In this document: one piece after another, positions 25,927 through 34,776 of the stretch | Numbering within the stretch: position 1 is the first letter of the stretch | Layout of the letters: each line of letters opens with the position of its first letter | DNA from: Lacrimispora sinapis | Lineage (GTDB): Bacteria > Bacillota > Clostridia > Lachnospirales > Lachnospiraceae | Assembly (NCBI RefSeq): GCF_043633585.1 | Contig: NZ_CP141832.1 | Span: 1,736,001-1,800,000 of the forward strand | DNA length: 64,000 bases | Direction of reading: 5' to 3' | Translations under genes and position numbers: made by a program | The notes under the pieces: generated by a model | Database searches by the model: none | Told to the model about the DNA's origin: nothing | Seen by the model: the letters and a program-made list of their open reading frames with translations, nothing else

Positions 25927-26198
25927 ATTTGGAAAACGTTCGGAAACACATATTTGTCATCGGCCGGGTACAGGGTGTGGGATTCCGGTTTCGGGTCCAA
26001 TGCCTTGCTTCGGGATATAAACTCACCGGTTGGGTAAGAAATTTAGACGATGGCCGGGTGGAGATGGAATTACAGGGATCAGAGGATCGGATGAGACAGT
26101 TGTTTGATGAATTGAATAACGACCGCTTTATTAGGATAAAAGAAATACAGGCAGAGATAATTCCGGTAGTAGAAGAGAAGGGGTTTCGGGTAAGATAA
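25923..26198 (+). CDS. Acylphosphatase
   Basis: 91 residues, the normal size. The loop IGRVQGVGFRFR carries the phosphate-binding catalytic Arg, and LTGWVRNLDDGRVEMELQG carries the catalytic Asn. It hydrolyses acyl phosphates such as acetyl phosphate or carbamoyl phosphate. Its ATG lies within the ATGA overlap with the phosphodiesterase gene, giving coupled translation, which is an unusual pairing for a housekeeping enzyme. Confidence 0.94.
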   Translation: MNLENVRKHIFVIGRVQGVGFRFRVQCLASGYKLTGWVRNLDDGRVEMELQGSEDRMRQLFDELNNDRFIRIKEIQAEIIPVVEEKGFRVR

Positions 26199-26538
26199 AT
26201 GCAATCGTTTTAAAGACGGCACTGTTGTCAATGCCGTCCTACCCTCTCTATATCCACGGTCCTTCTTGGTTTCATTCATTCAAAGATTTAACGCTGCTAT
26301 CATCTCTGCCGGAAGATTCAGCCATGACCGGTTCGTTCGGGCCAGAGTGCGAATTTTTATAAAATTTAGTTATCAAAATTGCAGCTACAGTGTAACGATA
26401 CCTGAAGCCTTTATGATCCGAAACCTGTCTGCAAGCGAGTCGTAATTAACTTCCGTTATTTTTATATCGGAGTAGTCAACGAATCTAAAAAATGTATTCA
26501 GCAAAGTATTTCAATACGCTGTCTTGAGAAATTATATA
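26199..26538. other. Gene-free stretch of about 340 bp, possibly decayed coding sequence
   Basis: No convincing gene. GACGGCA...TGCCGTC at about 26214-26237 forms a hairpin after the acylphosphatase, without a T-run. On the minus strand, just downstream of the SDR stop, a 33-codon open stretch (about 26388-26490, ending RIIKASGIVTL) reads like protein without a start codon and may be a gene remnant; its family is not recognised. Confidence 0.35.
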
Positions 26539-27285
26539 TTATGGCATGATTACTCCGCCATTTGGTGAAATAACCTGTCCAGTAAGATAAGGAGCATTAA
26601 TAATATATTCCATACAACCAGAGATATCAGAGATATCACCAATATGGCCCATAGGAATTGTACTGGCAAGTGCTTTTAGTTCATCCTGATTTACGCCACG
26701 AAGCATGTCAGTCATAATCATACCTGGGGCAATGGCATTTACTCTGACTTTTCGAGAAGCAAATTCTAATGCAAGTGCTCGGGTTAGTCCAATAACACCT
26801 GCTTTTGCAGCACAATAGTCCCCTTGATTCGCAACTCCCATTAGCCCGCCAATAGAAGAGGTATTGATAATGCTAGAACCCTCTTCAAGATCAACCATAT
26901 AAGGAAGGGCCAAATGACACATGTGCAAGAAACTCATAAGATTGGTATTGATGACATTTGTATAAGCTTCTTCTGTGATATCAAGAAAATTGCAGTTATT
27001 TGTGATACCAGCATTGTTAATAAGTACATTTATTTTATTTCCAAACTTGTCAATGGCTGCATTTACAAGCCTCTCGCAATCAGAATACTTGGAAACGTCG
27101 GCTCTTACGACAATTGATTCCACCCCATAATCCCTTGCCAATTTTTCCGATAAGTCGTCACTTAGTTTTTTACTTCGTTCACTTCGATAATTAATAACAA
27201 CATTAAATCCCATTTCCCCAAGTTTAAGAGTCATTGCCTCCCCAATTCCTCTTGACCCACCAGTGATAATCGCTACTTTACTCAT
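26539..27285 (-). CDS. SDR family NAD(P)-dependent oxidoreductase (FabG-like)
   Basis: 248 residues, preceded by AAAGGAGGAA. Classical short-chain dehydrogenase: cofactor motif TGGSRGIGEA at about 8-17, NNAGITNN at about 90, catalytic Ser in INTSSIGG, and YCAAK for the Tyr/Lys pair, then the VRVNAIAPGMIMTDM tail. The fold and length match 3-oxoacyl-ACP reductase, but there is no fatty-acid gene nearby. The gene stands alone in a gene-poor segment and its base composition looks more AT-rich than the neighbouring operons. It may be an acquired gene; the substrate is unknown. Confidence 0.88.
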   Translation of the reverse strand: MSKVAIITGGSRGIGEAMTLKLGEMGFNVVINYRSERSKKLSDDLSEKLARDYGVESIVVRADVSKYSDCERLVNAAIDKFGNKINVLINNAGITNNCNFLDITEEAYTNVINTNLMSFLHMCHLALPYMVDLEEGSSIINTSSIGGLMGVANQGDYCAAKAGVIGLTRALALEFASRKVRVNAIAPGMIMTDMLRGVNQDELKALASTIPMGHIGDISDISGCMEYIINAPYLTGQVISPNGGVIMP

Positions 27286-27328
27286 AATGAAATTCCTCCT
27301 TTAATTAAGATTTTATAACTCTGGTATC

Positions 27329-27357
27329 ATGCTATCATTTCGTAAATGCTATGTCAA
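27329..27357 (-). promoter_or_regulatory. Promoter of the SDR gene
   Basis: Minus strand: -35 TTGACA (27352-27357), 17-bp spacer, -10 TAGCAT (27329-27334). ATGCTAT occurs twice in this segment, at 27329-27335 and 27347-27353, possibly a direct-repeat operator. Confidence 0.5.
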
Positions 27358-27359
27358 TA

Positions 27360-27876
27360 ATATATAGAATGCTGTGAAAACAAAGTGATAAAGATAGAAA
27401 ATTAAATAAGAATGGATATAAGCTGACATATAAAAGGGAACGGCTTTAAAACCTTTGACTCATTTGCCATTGTGACATGATTGCCATTTGATGAGCGTTT
27501 GAAACCCTTACGTGCCGGAAGTTTAAGCGGCTAGCTTGCTGGAGTGGGAAGGAATGAATCACTTAAATGTTTGCAGATCCAGTTTTGATTGATATCATCA
27601 AAGAGGCAAGAAAAAGCCATATGCGTCCTATTCGTTACGATATTAAGAATTGACTATAACCTTTTTGCACTATTCTTTTAAAAATTGAATAATACAGCAT
27701 AAGTAGAAATAGTAGGAGACGGTATGTCAATATAAAATGGTTCTTCTGAAAAAGAAAATAATGTAATGCTGGGCCTTATATAACTCTCTAAATCGTGTTG
27801 CATGGCATGTTGCATTAGCATACAAAAAACAGTAAAATTAGCCAATACGTTGTAAAAACGTGCGATAGCAAAAATA
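27360..27876. other. Gene-free stretch of about 520 bp
   Basis: Both strands are full of stops. One 25-codon open piece near 27575-27652 (ending KSHMRPIRYDIKN) has protein-like composition but no start region. It may be a remnant of a lost gene. No repeat or insertion-sequence end is visible. Confidence 0.35.
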
Positions 27877-27921
27877 CAAAAACCCTAGTGTTTACAAGGA
27901 ATTCTCGTAAATGCCAGGGTT
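27877..27921 (-). terminator. Terminator of tRNA-Gly
   Basis: On the minus strand a 15-bp imperfect stem (27881-27895 with 27907-27921) begins AACCCT and closes with AGGGTT, followed by a T-run. Confidence 0.75.
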
Positions 27922-27929
27922 CTTCAGAC

Positions 27930-28000
27930 AGCAGATAACGGGAATCGAACCCGCCTCCTCAGCTTGGGAAGCTGATATTCTACCAATGAACTATATCTGC
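27930..28000 (-). tRNA. tRNA-Gly (anticodon CCC)
   Basis: Minus-strand cloverleaf of 71 nt: acceptor GCAGATA/TATCTGC, D arm GTTC...GAAT, anticodon stem TCAGC/GCTGA with loop TTCCCAA, T arm GCGGG-TTCGATT-CCCGT, discriminator T, no encoded CCA. It reads GGG codons. Confidence 0.95.
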
Positions 28001-28024
28001 TTAATCATATAAATTACGTGTTTC

Positions 28025-28054
28025 ATTATAACATAGTTCATCCGGAAATTTCAA
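28025..28054 (-). promoter_or_regulatory. Promoter of tRNA-Gly
   Basis: Minus strand: -35 TTGAAA (28049-28054), 18-bp spacer, -10 TATAAT (28025-28030). Confidence 0.65.
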
Positions 28055-28079
28055 TAGTTATTTATAAAAAATGGAAAAA

Positions 28080-28121
28080 GTTACTAGTAACTTGCCAAAA
28101 ATGGAAAAATCATTGTATAAT
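28080..28121 (+). promoter_or_regulatory. parE promoter with adjoining palindrome
   Basis: -35 TTGCCA (28092-28097), 18-bp spacer, -10 TATAAT (28116-28121). The perfect 12-bp palindrome GTTACTAGTAAC at 28080-28091 abuts the -35, a typical operator position. The A-rich word AAAAATGGAAAAA occurs both before and after the palindrome. Confidence 0.6.
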
Positions 28122-28154
28122 GGAAGTTGACTATACAAGATGTGGAGGAGTATC

Positions 28155-30074
28155 ATGGCGAAAACGCAGTATAATGCGGAGAGTATTACCGTATTGGAAG
28201 GCCTTGAGGCTGTACGAAAACGTCCTGGAATGTACATAGGCAGTGTAGGGACAAAGGGATTAAATCATTTAATTTACGAAATAGTAGATAATGCGGTGGA
28301 CGAGCATCTTGCTGGATACTGTAATCAGATATGGGTGACGCTTGAGGCCGATGGTTCCTGTACCGTAAAGGATTCAGGCCGTGGAATACCGGTAGAGATG
28401 CATAAAAAAGGCGTTTCGGCAGAGCGTGTGGTTTTATCGACGCTTCACGCAGGTGGTAAATTTGACAACGATGCCTACAAGACCAGCGGCGGACTTCACG
28501 GAGTTGGTTCCTCTGTTGTAAATGCGCTGTCTGCCCACATGAAAATCAAAGTACATAAGAACGGTCTGATTCATTATGACGCATATGAGCGGGGCATACC
28601 AACGGTGGAACTGGTGGATGGCCTGCTTCCTACGTTGGGAAAGACGAAAGAGACCGGTACGGAAATAAATTTTCTTCCCGATGTGGAGATATTTGAGAAA
28701 ATACGTTTTAAAGCGGAATGGCTTAAAAGCCGTCTTCATGAAACGGCATATTTAAATCCGGAGCTGCAGATCACCTATGTAAATAAAAGGCAGGGAGAGC
28801 AGGAGACCGTGGTTTATCATGAACCGGACGGAATTGTTGCTTATGTCAGAGAGTTAAACATTGGGAAAGAAGCGGTTCACGATCCGATTTATTTTAAAGG
28901 GACAGTGGATAAGGTGGAGGTTGAAGCGGCGCTCCAGTTTGTGGATACCTTTGAGGAGAATATTCTGGGATTTTGCAATAATATATTCACTCAGGAAGGC
29001 GGGACCCATCTGGCCGGCTTTAAGACCCGCTTCACTCAAATGATCAACAGCTACGCAAGAGAGCTTGGAATCTTAAAGGAAAAGGACAGTAATTTTACCG
29101 GTGCAGATACGAGAAATGGTCTGACAGCGGTTGTGGCAGTTAAGCATCCTGACCCTATTTTTGAAGGTCAGACGAAAACCAAACTGGCAAGTGCGGATGC
29201 AACAAAAGCTGTATTTACTGTGGCAGGAGAGGAACTTCAGCGGTATTTTGACCGGAATCTGGAAGTTTTAAAAGCCGTAATCAACTGTGCGGAAAAATCA
29301 GCAAAGATCCGGAAAGCCGAAGAAAAAGCAAAGACCAATATGCTGTCTAAATCCAAGTTTTCCTTTGACAGCAACGGGAAGCTGGCCAACTGTGAAAGCC
29401 GGGATCCAGAAAAATGTGAGATCTTTATCGTAGAGGGAGATTCTGCGGGAGGTTCGGCAAAAACCGCCCGTAACAGGCAGTTTCAGGCCATTTTACCCAT
29501 TCGGGGCAAGATTTTAAATGTAGAAAAGGCGTCTATGGATAAAGTATTGGCAAATGCGGAGATCAAGACCATGATCAATACGTTTGGCTGCGGATTTTCC
29601 GAAGGATACGGCAATGATTTTGATATTACGAAACTGCGCTATAACAAAATCATATTGATGACGGATGCCGATGTGGATGGAAGTCATATTGACACCTTGC
29701 TTCTGACCTTTTTATACCGGTTTATGCCGGAGCTGATATACGATGGACATGTATATATTGCCATGCCGCCGCTGTTTAAGGTCATCCCAAAGCGGGGGGA
29801 GGAACAGTATCTTTACGATGAAAAAGAACTGGAACGTTACCGCCGCACCCATAAGGGAGATTTCACGTTACAGCGGTACAAAGGTCTGGGTGAAATGGAT
29901 GCGGAGCAGCTATGGGAAACAACTCTTGACCCGGAGCGGCGCGTGCTTAAACTGGTGGAGATCGAGGATGCGAGAATGGCTTCCGAGATCACAGAGATGC
30001 TTATGGGAAGTGATGTACTGCCCAGGCGGCAGTTTATCTATGAGCATGCGGATGAAGCTGAGATTGATGCATAA
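28155..30074 (+). CDS. parE: DNA topoisomerase IV subunit B (ParE-like type II topoisomerase ATPase)
   Basis: 639 residues from ATG 28155; GGAGGAG at 28144-28150 rules out ATG 28140. GHKL ATPase motifs: EIVDNAVDEHLAG, DSGRGIPVE, GGLHGVGSSVVNALS. TOPRIM: FIVEGDSAGGSA, ILPIRGKILNVEKA and MTDADVDGSHI. The end carries GLGEMDAEQLWETT. It powers strand passage together with the following gene. I prefer topoisomerase IV over gyrase because no dnaN/recF context is present and the partner lacks the GyrA box, but a second gyrase is possible. Confidence 0.8.
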   Translation: MAKTQYNAESITVLEGLEAVRKRPGMYIGSVGTKGLNHLIYEIVDNAVDEHLAGYCNQIWVTLEADGSCTVKDSGRGIPVEMHKKGVSAERVVLSTLHAGGKFDNDAYKTSGGLHGVGSSVVNALSAHMKIKVHKNGLIHYDAYERGIPTVELVDGLLPTLGKTKETGTEINFLPDVEIFEKIRFKAEWLKSRLHETAYLNPELQITYVNKRQGEQETVVYHEPDGIVAYVRELNIGKEAVHDPIYFKGTVDKVEVEAALQFVDTFEENILGFCNNIFTQEGGTHLAGFKTRFTQMINSYARELGILKEKDSNFTGADTRNGLTAVVAVKHPDPIFEGQTKTKLASADATKAVFTVAGEELQRYFDRNLEVLKAVINCAEKSAKIRKAEEKAKTNMLSKSKFSFDSNGKLANCESRDPEKCEIFIVEGDSAGGSAKTARNRQFQAILPIRGKILNVEKASMDKVLANAEIKTMINTFGCGFSEGYGNDFDITKLRYNKIILMTDADVDGSHIDTLLLTFLYRFMPELIYDGHVYIAMPPLFKVIPKRGEEQYLYDEKELERYRRTHKGDFTLQRYKGLGEMDAEQLWETTLDPERRVLKLVEIEDARMASEITEMLMGSDVLPRRQFIYEHADEAEIDA

Positions 30075-30085
30075 GGAGAGGGAGT

Positions 30086-32320
30086 ATGGCAGAGAGAATC
30101 ATTAGAACAGAGTATTCCGAGGAAATGCAAAAGAGCTACATGAATTATTCCATGAGTGTTATTACAGCCAGAGCAATCCCGGATGCGAGAGACGGATTAA
30201 AGCCGGTGCAGCGGCGTGTATTATACGATATGAGTGAGCTTCATTTAAACCACGATAAGCCTCACAGGAAGTCGGCGCGTATCGTGGGTGATACCATGGG
30301 TAAATACCACCCCCACGGTGACAGCTCCATTTATGAAACCTTGGTAGTCATGTCCCAGATTTTTAAAAAAGGCATGCCTCTGGTTAATGGTCACGGAAAC
30401 TTCGGTTCCATTGAAGGTGACGGTGCGGCTGCCATGCGTTATACGGAAGCGAGACTGGAAAAATTTGCGGAAGAAGTCTATTTAAAAGACTTAGACAAGA
30501 CGGTGGACTTTATTCCAAACTATGATGAGACGGAAAAAGAGCCGGAGGTTCTTCCGGTCAGAGTTCCCAATCTTTTGATTAACGGAGCGGAAGGAATCGC
30601 AGTCGGTATGAGCACCAGTATTCCTTCTCATAACTTGGGGGAAGTCATTGATGCGGTCATGGCTTACATTGACAATCCTGACATTACCATTGCGGAACTG
30701 ATGGAATATTTGCCCGGCCCGGATTTCCCCACCGGAGGGATTATCGCAAATAAAAGCGATTTACCTTCCATATACGAAACAGGCATGGGGAAAATCAAGC
30801 TTCGTGGAAAAATCGAGGTAGAGCTTGGAAAGAGGAAGTCTGATAAGGATAAACTGGTGGTTACAGAGATTCCTTATACCATGATCGGAGCCGGAATCAA
30901 CAAATTTTTGGTGGATGTTGCAAACCTGGTGGAAAGCAAAAAGCTTTCTGATGTGGTAGATATTTCCAACCAGTCCAACAAAGACGGGATCAGGATCGTG
31001 CTGGAACTGCGCAAGGATGCGGATGTGGAAAAGATCCGCAACATCCTTTATAAGAAAACAAAGCTGGAAGACACCTACGGAGTCAATATGCTTGCCATCG
31101 CAAACGGGCGTCCGGAGACTTTGAATTTAAAAGGAATCCTTAAAAATTACCTGGATTTTCAATATAAAAATGCAACCAGAAAATATCAGGCCCTGTTAGA
31201 TAAAGAACTGGAAAAGAAGGAAATCAAGGAAGGTCTGATCAAAGCCTGTGATATCATTGATTTGATCATTGCCGTTTTAAGGGGTTCCAAGAATTTAAAG
31301 GATGCAAAAAACTGCCTGATGACCGGAGATGTTACAAATATCAAGTTTCGGGTCAGCGGGTTTGAAGAGGAAGCAAAAAAGCTGAACTTTACGGAAAAAC
31401 AGGCAAGTGCGATTCTGGAAATGAGGCTTTATAAGCTGATTGGATTAGAAATCCTCCAGCTGCAGAAGGAATTCAAGGAGACTCTGGAAAAAATCGCTTT
31501 ATACGAAAAAATACTTTCCAGCAGAAAAAATATGGATGATGTGATCAAAGAGGATCTGGAATACATAAAGAAAGAATATGCCACGCCCAGAAGAACTTTG
31601 ATTGAAGACGGTAAGGAAGCCGTTTATGATGAATCTGCGGTAAGCGTCTCAGAAGTGACTTTTGTCATGGACCGGTTTGGATACTGTAAAGTTCTGGACA
31701 AGAATACCTATGAGAGGAACAAAGAAACCATTGAAACGGAGAACTTATATGTGGTAAACTGTTTCAATACGGATAAGATCTGCATTTTTACCGATACAGG
31801 AAACCTGCATCAGGTAAAAGTACTTGATATACCAGGGGGAAAACTCCGGGACAAAGGAACTCCTGTCGATAATTTAAGCAAGTTTGATGGGACAAAAGAA
31901 AAAATCATTTACTTAGGCCATGCAGAAGGATTGAAGGGCCGTAAATTCCTGTTTGCAACAAAGCAGGCATTGGTTAAGCTGGTGCCGGGGGAAGAATTTG
32001 AAACCAACAACCGGACAGTGGCCGCCACCAAGCTTCAGGAGGGAGATTCCATTATCAGTATACAGCTTTTAGAAGAACAAACGGATGTTGTGCTTCAGAC
32101 GTCGGCAGGGGTTTTCCTGCGGTTCCATGTAGAAGAGATTTCTGAAATGAAGAAGAATGCAAGGGGCGTGCGCGGAATGAAATTATCCCAGGGCGAAGAA
32201 CTGGAAGCGGTTTACTTATTAGGAGATGAGCCTGTGATCCGGTATAAGGAAAAAGAGGTCCATTTGAATCGGCTGAAGGTTGGAAAACGGGATGGAAAAG
32301 GCAGTAAGGTTCGCCTTTAG
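30086..32320 (+). CDS. parC: DNA topoisomerase IV subunit A (ParC-like)
   Basis: 744 residues, 11 bp behind parE, with AAGGAGAGGG upstream. The breakage-reunion domain shows SVITARAIPDARDGLKPVQR, the quinolone-pocket GKYHPHGDSSIYETL, and AAAMRYTEARL with the catalytic Tyr. A coiled-coil stretch spans about 360-470. The C-terminal region of about 250 residues is short for GyrA, and I cannot find the QRRGGKG GyrA box, so negative supercoiling is not expected. This supports a ParC role in decatenation. Confidence 0.8.
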   Translation: MAERIIRTEYSEEMQKSYMNYSMSVITARAIPDARDGLKPVQRRVLYDMSELHLNHDKPHRKSARIVGDTMGKYHPHGDSSIYETLVVMSQIFKKGMPLVNGHGNFGSIEGDGAAAMRYTEARLEKFAEEVYLKDLDKTVDFIPNYDETEKEPEVLPVRVPNLLINGAEGIAVGMSTSIPSHNLGEVIDAVMAYIDNPDITIAELMEYLPGPDFPTGGIIANKSDLPSIYETGMGKIKLRGKIEVELGKRKSDKDKLVVTEIPYTMIGAGINKFLVDVANLVESKKLSDVVDISNQSNKDGIRIVLELRKDADVEKIRNILYKKTKLEDTYGVNMLAIANGRPETLNLKGILKNYLDFQYKNATRKYQALLDKELEKKEIKEGLIKACDIIDLIIAVLRGSKNLKDAKNCLMTGDVTNIKFRVSGFEEEAKKLNFTEKQASAILEMRLYKLIGLEILQLQKEFKETLEKIALYEKILSSRKNMDDVIKEDLEYIKKEYATPRRTLIEDGKEAVYDESAVSVSEVTFVMDRFGYCKVLDKNTYERNKETIETENLYVVNCFNTDKICIFTDTGNLHQVKVLDIPGGKLRDKGTPVDNLSKFDGTKEKIIYLGHAEGLKGRKFLFATKQALVKLVPGEEFETNNRTVAATKLQEGDSIISIQLLEEQTDVVLQTSAGVFLRFHVEEISEMKKNARGVRGMKLSQGEELEAVYLLGDEPVIRYKEKEVHLNRLKVGKRDGKGSKVRL

Positions 32321-32331
32321 TACGTTACCAC

Positions 32332-32380
32332 AAAATACATTCCAGAGAAATGTCTTTGCAGGACGTACAAATGTATTTTT
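32332..32380 (+). terminator. Probable terminator of parEC
   Basis: AAAATACATT (32332-32341) is the exact complement of AATGTATTTT (32370-32379), followed by one more T and then A. The stem is AT-rich and the loop long, so strength is doubtful. Confidence 0.45.
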
Positions 32381-32394
32381 ATGGCGAATAAATA

Positions 32395-32423
32395 TTGATT
32401 TTTTCCTCACTTTGTTATAGGAT
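32395..32423 (+). promoter_or_regulatory. Possible asd promoter
   Basis: TTGATT (32395-32400), 17-bp spacer, TAGGAT (32418-32423). The -10 is poor. Confidence 0.35.
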
Positions 32424-32480
32424 AGTTAAGAATTCAGCGTATGATAGTATTACAGAATAAGAAGAAGTGAGGAGAAAGCG

Positions 32481-33569
32481 ATGGAAAAGAAATTGCAAGT
32501 TGGCATCTTGGGAGCAACCGGTATGGTAGGTCAGAGGTTCATTTCTCTGCTGGAACATCATCCCTGGTTTGAGGTAGTAACAGTAGCAGCAAGTCCTCGC
32601 TCTGCCGGAAAATCATATGAAGAAGCGGTTGGAAGCCGCTGGAAAATGACAACACCTATGCCGGAGTCGGTTAAAAACTTAACGGTGATGAATGTAAATG
32701 AAGTGGAAAAAGTGGCTGCAGGTGTTGATTTTGTTTTCAGTGCGGTGGACATGACAAAAGAGGAAATTAAGGCGATTGAAGAAGCATATGCAAAAGCGGA
32801 GATCCCTGTTGTCTCGAATAACAGTGCACATAGATGGACCCCGGATGTACCTATGGTGGTTCCGGAGATTAATCCGGAGCATTTTGAGGTGATCAAGGAT
32901 CAGAGGAAGCGCCTTGGCACAAAACGGGGATTTATTGCCGTAAAGCCAAACTGTTCCATTCAGAGCTATGCACCGGTGCTTACGGCATGGAGAGAATTTG
33001 AACCCTACGAAGTGGTGGCCACTACTTATCAGGCAATTTCCGGAGCAGGAAAGACCTTTAAGGACTGGCCGGAGATGGAAGGAAATGTGATTCCATATAT
33101 CGGAGGGGAAGAAGAAAAAAGTGAGCAGGAGCCATTGCGTCTCTGGGGGTCCGTTGAGAATGGCAGGATCGTAAAGGCAAGTGAGCCTGTCATTACCTGC
33201 CAGTGTATCAGGATTCCCGTTTTAAACGGTCATACTGCGGCTGTATTTGTTAAATTCCGCAAAAAGCCGACCAAAGAGGAGCTGATCCAGCGGATCCGCA
33301 GCTTTAAAGGAATTCCCCAGGAGTTAGATCTTCCAAGTGCACCAAAGCAGTTCATTCAGTATATGGAGGAAGACAACCGTCCTCAGATAGCGTTTGATGT
33401 GGATTATGAAAATGGAATGGGTATTTCCGTAGGACGTTTGCGGAAAGATACGGTTTATGATTATAAATTTGTGGGAATGTCCCATAATACGGTAAGGGGA
33501 GCGGCAGGCGGTGCGGTTCTCTGTGCCGAACTTTTAACGGCAAAGGGGTATATATCTGCCGAAAAATAA
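32481..33569 (+). CDS. asd: Aspartate-semialdehyde dehydrogenase
   Basis: 362 residues, preceded by GAGGAGAAAG. Rossmann NADP site GILGATGMVGQRF, a PVVSNNSAHR stretch, the catalytic Cys in VKPNCSIQ, and the base His in RIPVLNGHTAAVFV. It reduces aspartyl phosphate to aspartate semialdehyde, the branch point to lysine/diaminopimelate, threonine and methionine. Length and the CIRIPVLNGH form belong to the archaeal/clostridial subfamily rather than the E. coli one. It is monocistronic here. Confidence 0.95.
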   Translation: MEKKLQVGILGATGMVGQRFISLLEHHPWFEVVTVAASPRSAGKSYEEAVGSRWKMTTPMPESVKNLTVMNVNEVEKVAAGVDFVFSAVDMTKEEIKAIEEAYAKAEIPVVSNNSAHRWTPDVPMVVPEINPEHFEVIKDQRKRLGTKRGFIAVKPNCSIQSYAPVLTAWREFEPYEVVATTYQAISGAGKTFKDWPEMEGNVIPYIGGEEEKSEQEPLRLWGSVENGRIVKASEPVITCQCIRIPVLNGHTAAVFVKFRKKPTKEELIQRIRSFKGIPQELDLPSAPKQFIQYMEEDNRPQIAFDVDYENGMGISVGRLRKDTVYDYKFVGMSHNTVRGAAGGAVLCAELLTAKGYISAEK

Positions 33570-33580
33570 AAAGACCATAA

Positions 33581-33608
33581 GACTCCCTCTTCAATAGGGG
33601 GAGTTTTT
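33581..33608 (+). terminator. Terminator of asd
   Basis: ACTCCC (33582-33587) pairs with GGGAGT (33599-33604), extended by T-G pairing, followed by TTTTT. Confidence 0.75.
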
Positions 33609-33634
33609 AGGAAAAGGTATATGGAGGAGGCAAT

Positions 33635-34696
33635 ATGGCTTACAAAAAAGAGCTTTGGGGAAACATGCCTGATGGCAGTGAAGTGTATTTGTATACACTG
33701 GAAAACGAAAATGGAGTTTCCGCTTCATTTACAGATTTAGGAGCCGTCTGGGTCACTATGGAGGTGCCGGATAAGACTGGGCAAAAGACAGACGTGGTCC
33801 TGGGCTATGACAGTGTGTCCGGGTATCTGGACAATCCGCCTCATTTTGGTGCGCCCATCGGACGGAATGCGAACCGCATAGCCAATGCAAGATTTTCAAT
33901 TAACGGCAGGGAATATACCCTGGAAGCCAATGATGGCGTCAATAATCTTCACAGCGGTCCTGATCTTTACCACAGACGTTTATGGGATGCCCAAATCGAA
34001 GAAACCGAACAGGGGACCAGCCTTCATTTTTCCCTTTTCTCTCCGGATGGAGATCAGGGATTTCCTGGTAATGCGGACATCACCGTCACATATACCCTGA
34101 CGCCGGATGACAGTCTTATGCTTTCTTACCACATGATTTGCGACCAGGATACGGTGGCCAACTTCACGAATCACAGTTATTTCAATCTGGATGGACATGA
34201 TGGCGGATATGCAATGAAACAGCGGGTATGGATTGACGGGGATACATATACAAGAGCAGATGAAGGCTCCATTCCCACCGGAGAGTTTACTCCTGTTAAA
34301 GGAACGCCTATGGATTTTACCGTTATGAAGACCATTGAGCAGGATTTAAGTGAGGACTATGAGGCATTGCTGCTTGGCAAAGGCTATGATCATAACTGGG
34401 TACTCAACCACCCGGATGGGGAGATTTCCTTATGTGCGGCGGCCGAATCGGATAAGACAGGCATTCGCATGGAGGTGTATACGGATCTGCCGGGAATGCA
34501 GTTTTATACTGCGAATTTCTTGAAGGAAGGCATGAGAGGAAAGAAAAATGCAGTTTATGGGAAACGCTGCTGTTACTGTTTTGAGACTCAGTATTATCCC
34601 AATGCAGTGAATATTCCTGAATTTCCTTCTCCGGTTTTAAAAGCGGGAGAAGAATATAATACGGTAACTATTTATAAATTTTCCGTTACAGAATAA
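33635..34696 (+). CDS. galM: Aldose 1-epimerase (galactose mutarotase)
   Basis: 353 residues after ATGGAGGAGG. GalM fold landmarks: GAPIGRNANRIANA, VNNLHSGPD with the first catalytic His, NFTNHSYFNLDGHDGG with the second, GKGYDHNWVLN, and a C-terminal CFETQYYPNAVN with the catalytic Glu. It interconverts anomers of glucose/galactose in the cytoplasm. There are no gal genes next to it, so it probably serves general sugar catabolism. Confidence 0.95.
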   Translation: MAYKKELWGNMPDGSEVYLYTLENENGVSASFTDLGAVWVTMEVPDKTGQKTDVVLGYDSVSGYLDNPPHFGAPIGRNANRIANARFSINGREYTLEANDGVNNLHSGPDLYHRRLWDAQIEETEQGTSLHFSLFSPDGDQGFPGNADITVTYTLTPDDSLMLSYHMICDQDTVANFTNHSYFNLDGHDGGYAMKQRVWIDGDTYTRADEGSIPTGEFTPVKGTPMDFTVMKTIEQDLSEDYEALLLGKGYDHNWVLNHPDGEISLCAAAESDKTGIRMEVYTDLPGMQFYTANFLKEGMRGKKNAVYGKRCCYCFETQYYPNAVNIPEFPSPVLKAGEEYNTVTIYKFSVTE

Positions 34697-34710
34697 ATGA
34701 AACAGGGATG

Positions 34711-34744
34711 AAAAAAACAGGGACGCAGCCATATTGCGCCCCTG
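34711..34744 (-). terminator. Minus-strand intrinsic terminator between two plus-strand genes
   Basis: CAGGGACGCA (34718-34727) pairs with TGCGCCCCTG (34735-34744) at 9 of 10 positions. A run of As at 34711-34717 gives a T-run only when read on the minus strand. Both flanking genes are on the plus strand, so it would stop antisense transcription. Confidence 0.5.
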
Positions 34745-34776
34745 AACTTATGTGAAAGGAATCAGTTCGTGTACAT

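Noticed and set aside
28067..28108. Repeated A-rich word AAAAATGGAAAAA as possible repeat array
   Set aside because: Only two copies; no spacers of constant length, so no CRISPR array. No CRISPR is seen anywhere in the window.
28155..32320. Calling the topoisomerase pair gyrB-gyrA
   Set aside because: The A subunit is short at the C-terminus with no GyrA box and there is no dnaA/dnaN/recF context. Topoisomerase IV fits better, though a second gyrase is not excluded.
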